Shown here piece by piece: positions 63,901 to 64,000 of a DNA stretch of 64,000 nt; the stretch's first letter is position 1; every line of letters starts with the position of its first letter. The stretch lies in NCBI GenBank assembly GCA_022496205.1, contig WTXD01000001.1, positions 558,001-622,000 of the forward strand. Direction: 5' to 3'. A model generated the notes under the pieces. It was given only the letters and a program-made list of their open reading frames with translations. It did no database searches and was not told the origin of the DNA. The translations under genes and the position numbers were made by a program. The stretch is from Gloeopeniophorella convolvens (Eukaryota > Basidiomycota > Agaricomycetes > Russulales).

Positions 63901-64000
63901 AGCGGAACAAGGGTGTGTGAATTGACGGTATTTGTGCATTAATAGTCCGTGCTAACATACGTCAAGTGCTGCGCTGGATGAGTTCCGCACTGAAGTCGCG
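60937..64000 (+). CDS. SPC105: Kinetochore scaffold KNL1/SPC105 (Spc7), 3' truncated by window edge
   Basis: KNL1 recruits PP1 and the Bub checkpoint proteins to kinetochores. Exon 1 encodes MSPSPSRRKSIAVTHQVDRS; after an intron (donor GTTAGT) the frame reads GPRKSILKARPSL, a SILK-type PP1 site. MDFTRDFRG and GRRVSFASHAQVR (an RVSF PP1 motif) follow. MELT-like repeats are DMELTTNL (61617), DMTLDS (61737), DMDLTEAE (61969) and TMELTTIQ (62154). A long disordered Ser/Pro region precedes the Spc7 domain, which begins PPISIEQFFTMTSIRFLDKL (about 63160). The coiled coil is YHQAEEEATKVTPMLFREYA and LREEHARVMKELEEEQVI. The window ends before the RWD-containing C terminus. Introns at about 63099 and in the 63500-63950 region were placed by frame. 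Confidence 0.94.

Overview
The window is nuclear DNA of a filamentous basidiomycete, most likely an agaricomycete. This is inferred from high gene density (27 recognisable genes in 64 kb, on both strands), very many short GT-AG introns of about 45-65 nt, moderately high GC, and gene models such as a GPI-anchored chitin deacetylase, a FRAY-type kinase and a Cys3-like bZIP. I see no intact transposon, tRNA, rRNA, CRISPR array or secondary-metabolite cluster. Most exon joins below were worked out by hand from reading frame plus splice signals.

Layout. 1-7.4 kb: a proteasome activator BLM10/PA200 gene truncated at the left edge. 7.6-9.8 kb: a HIT protein and TRAX, divergent. 10-13.9 kb: a 639-residue protein of unknown function and a RING protein. 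14.1-19.7 kb: RRP36 (rRNA processing) converging on a large multi-pass membrane protein of unknown function. 19.9-24.4 kb: MCM5 and CSN6 from a shared promoter. 24.8-32.8 kb: a DUF4149/TMEM205-like protein, U2A' (LEA1), SAC1, a SET/NAP histone chaperone and a chitin deacetylase. 33.7-37.9 kb: a FRAY/OSR1-like kinase and an SRPK, divergent. 38.3-42.1 kb: Rieske protein RIP1, a small RIB2-type deaminase, COX19 and a bZIP factor. 42.7-48.9 kb: NPL4, a Nudix hydrolase with a C-terminal membrane segment, and UGO1. 48.9-50.8 kb: the longest gene-poor stretch. 50.8-57.2 kb: a five-C2 tricalbin and MTQ2. 57.3-64 kb: a kinesin-6 and the kinetochore scaffold KNL1/SPC105, divergent and truncated at the right edge.

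The genes are mainly housekeeping and do not form one pathway. Loose themes are protein turnover (BLM10, RING, CSN6, NPL4), mitochondria (RIP1, COX19, UGO1), lipid and contact-site biology (SAC1, tricalbin) and cell cycle (MCM5, kinesin-6, KNL1). The cell-cycle genes carry MCB-like or E2F-like promoter motifs. I did not find a self-evident new biological system. The best leads are the two unknown-function proteins, a membrane-anchored Nudix enzyme, a FRAY kinase with an enlarged activation segment, unusual first exons and splice sites, and a 26-bp perfect palindrome amid MCB and E-box motifs between the bZIP gene and NPL4.
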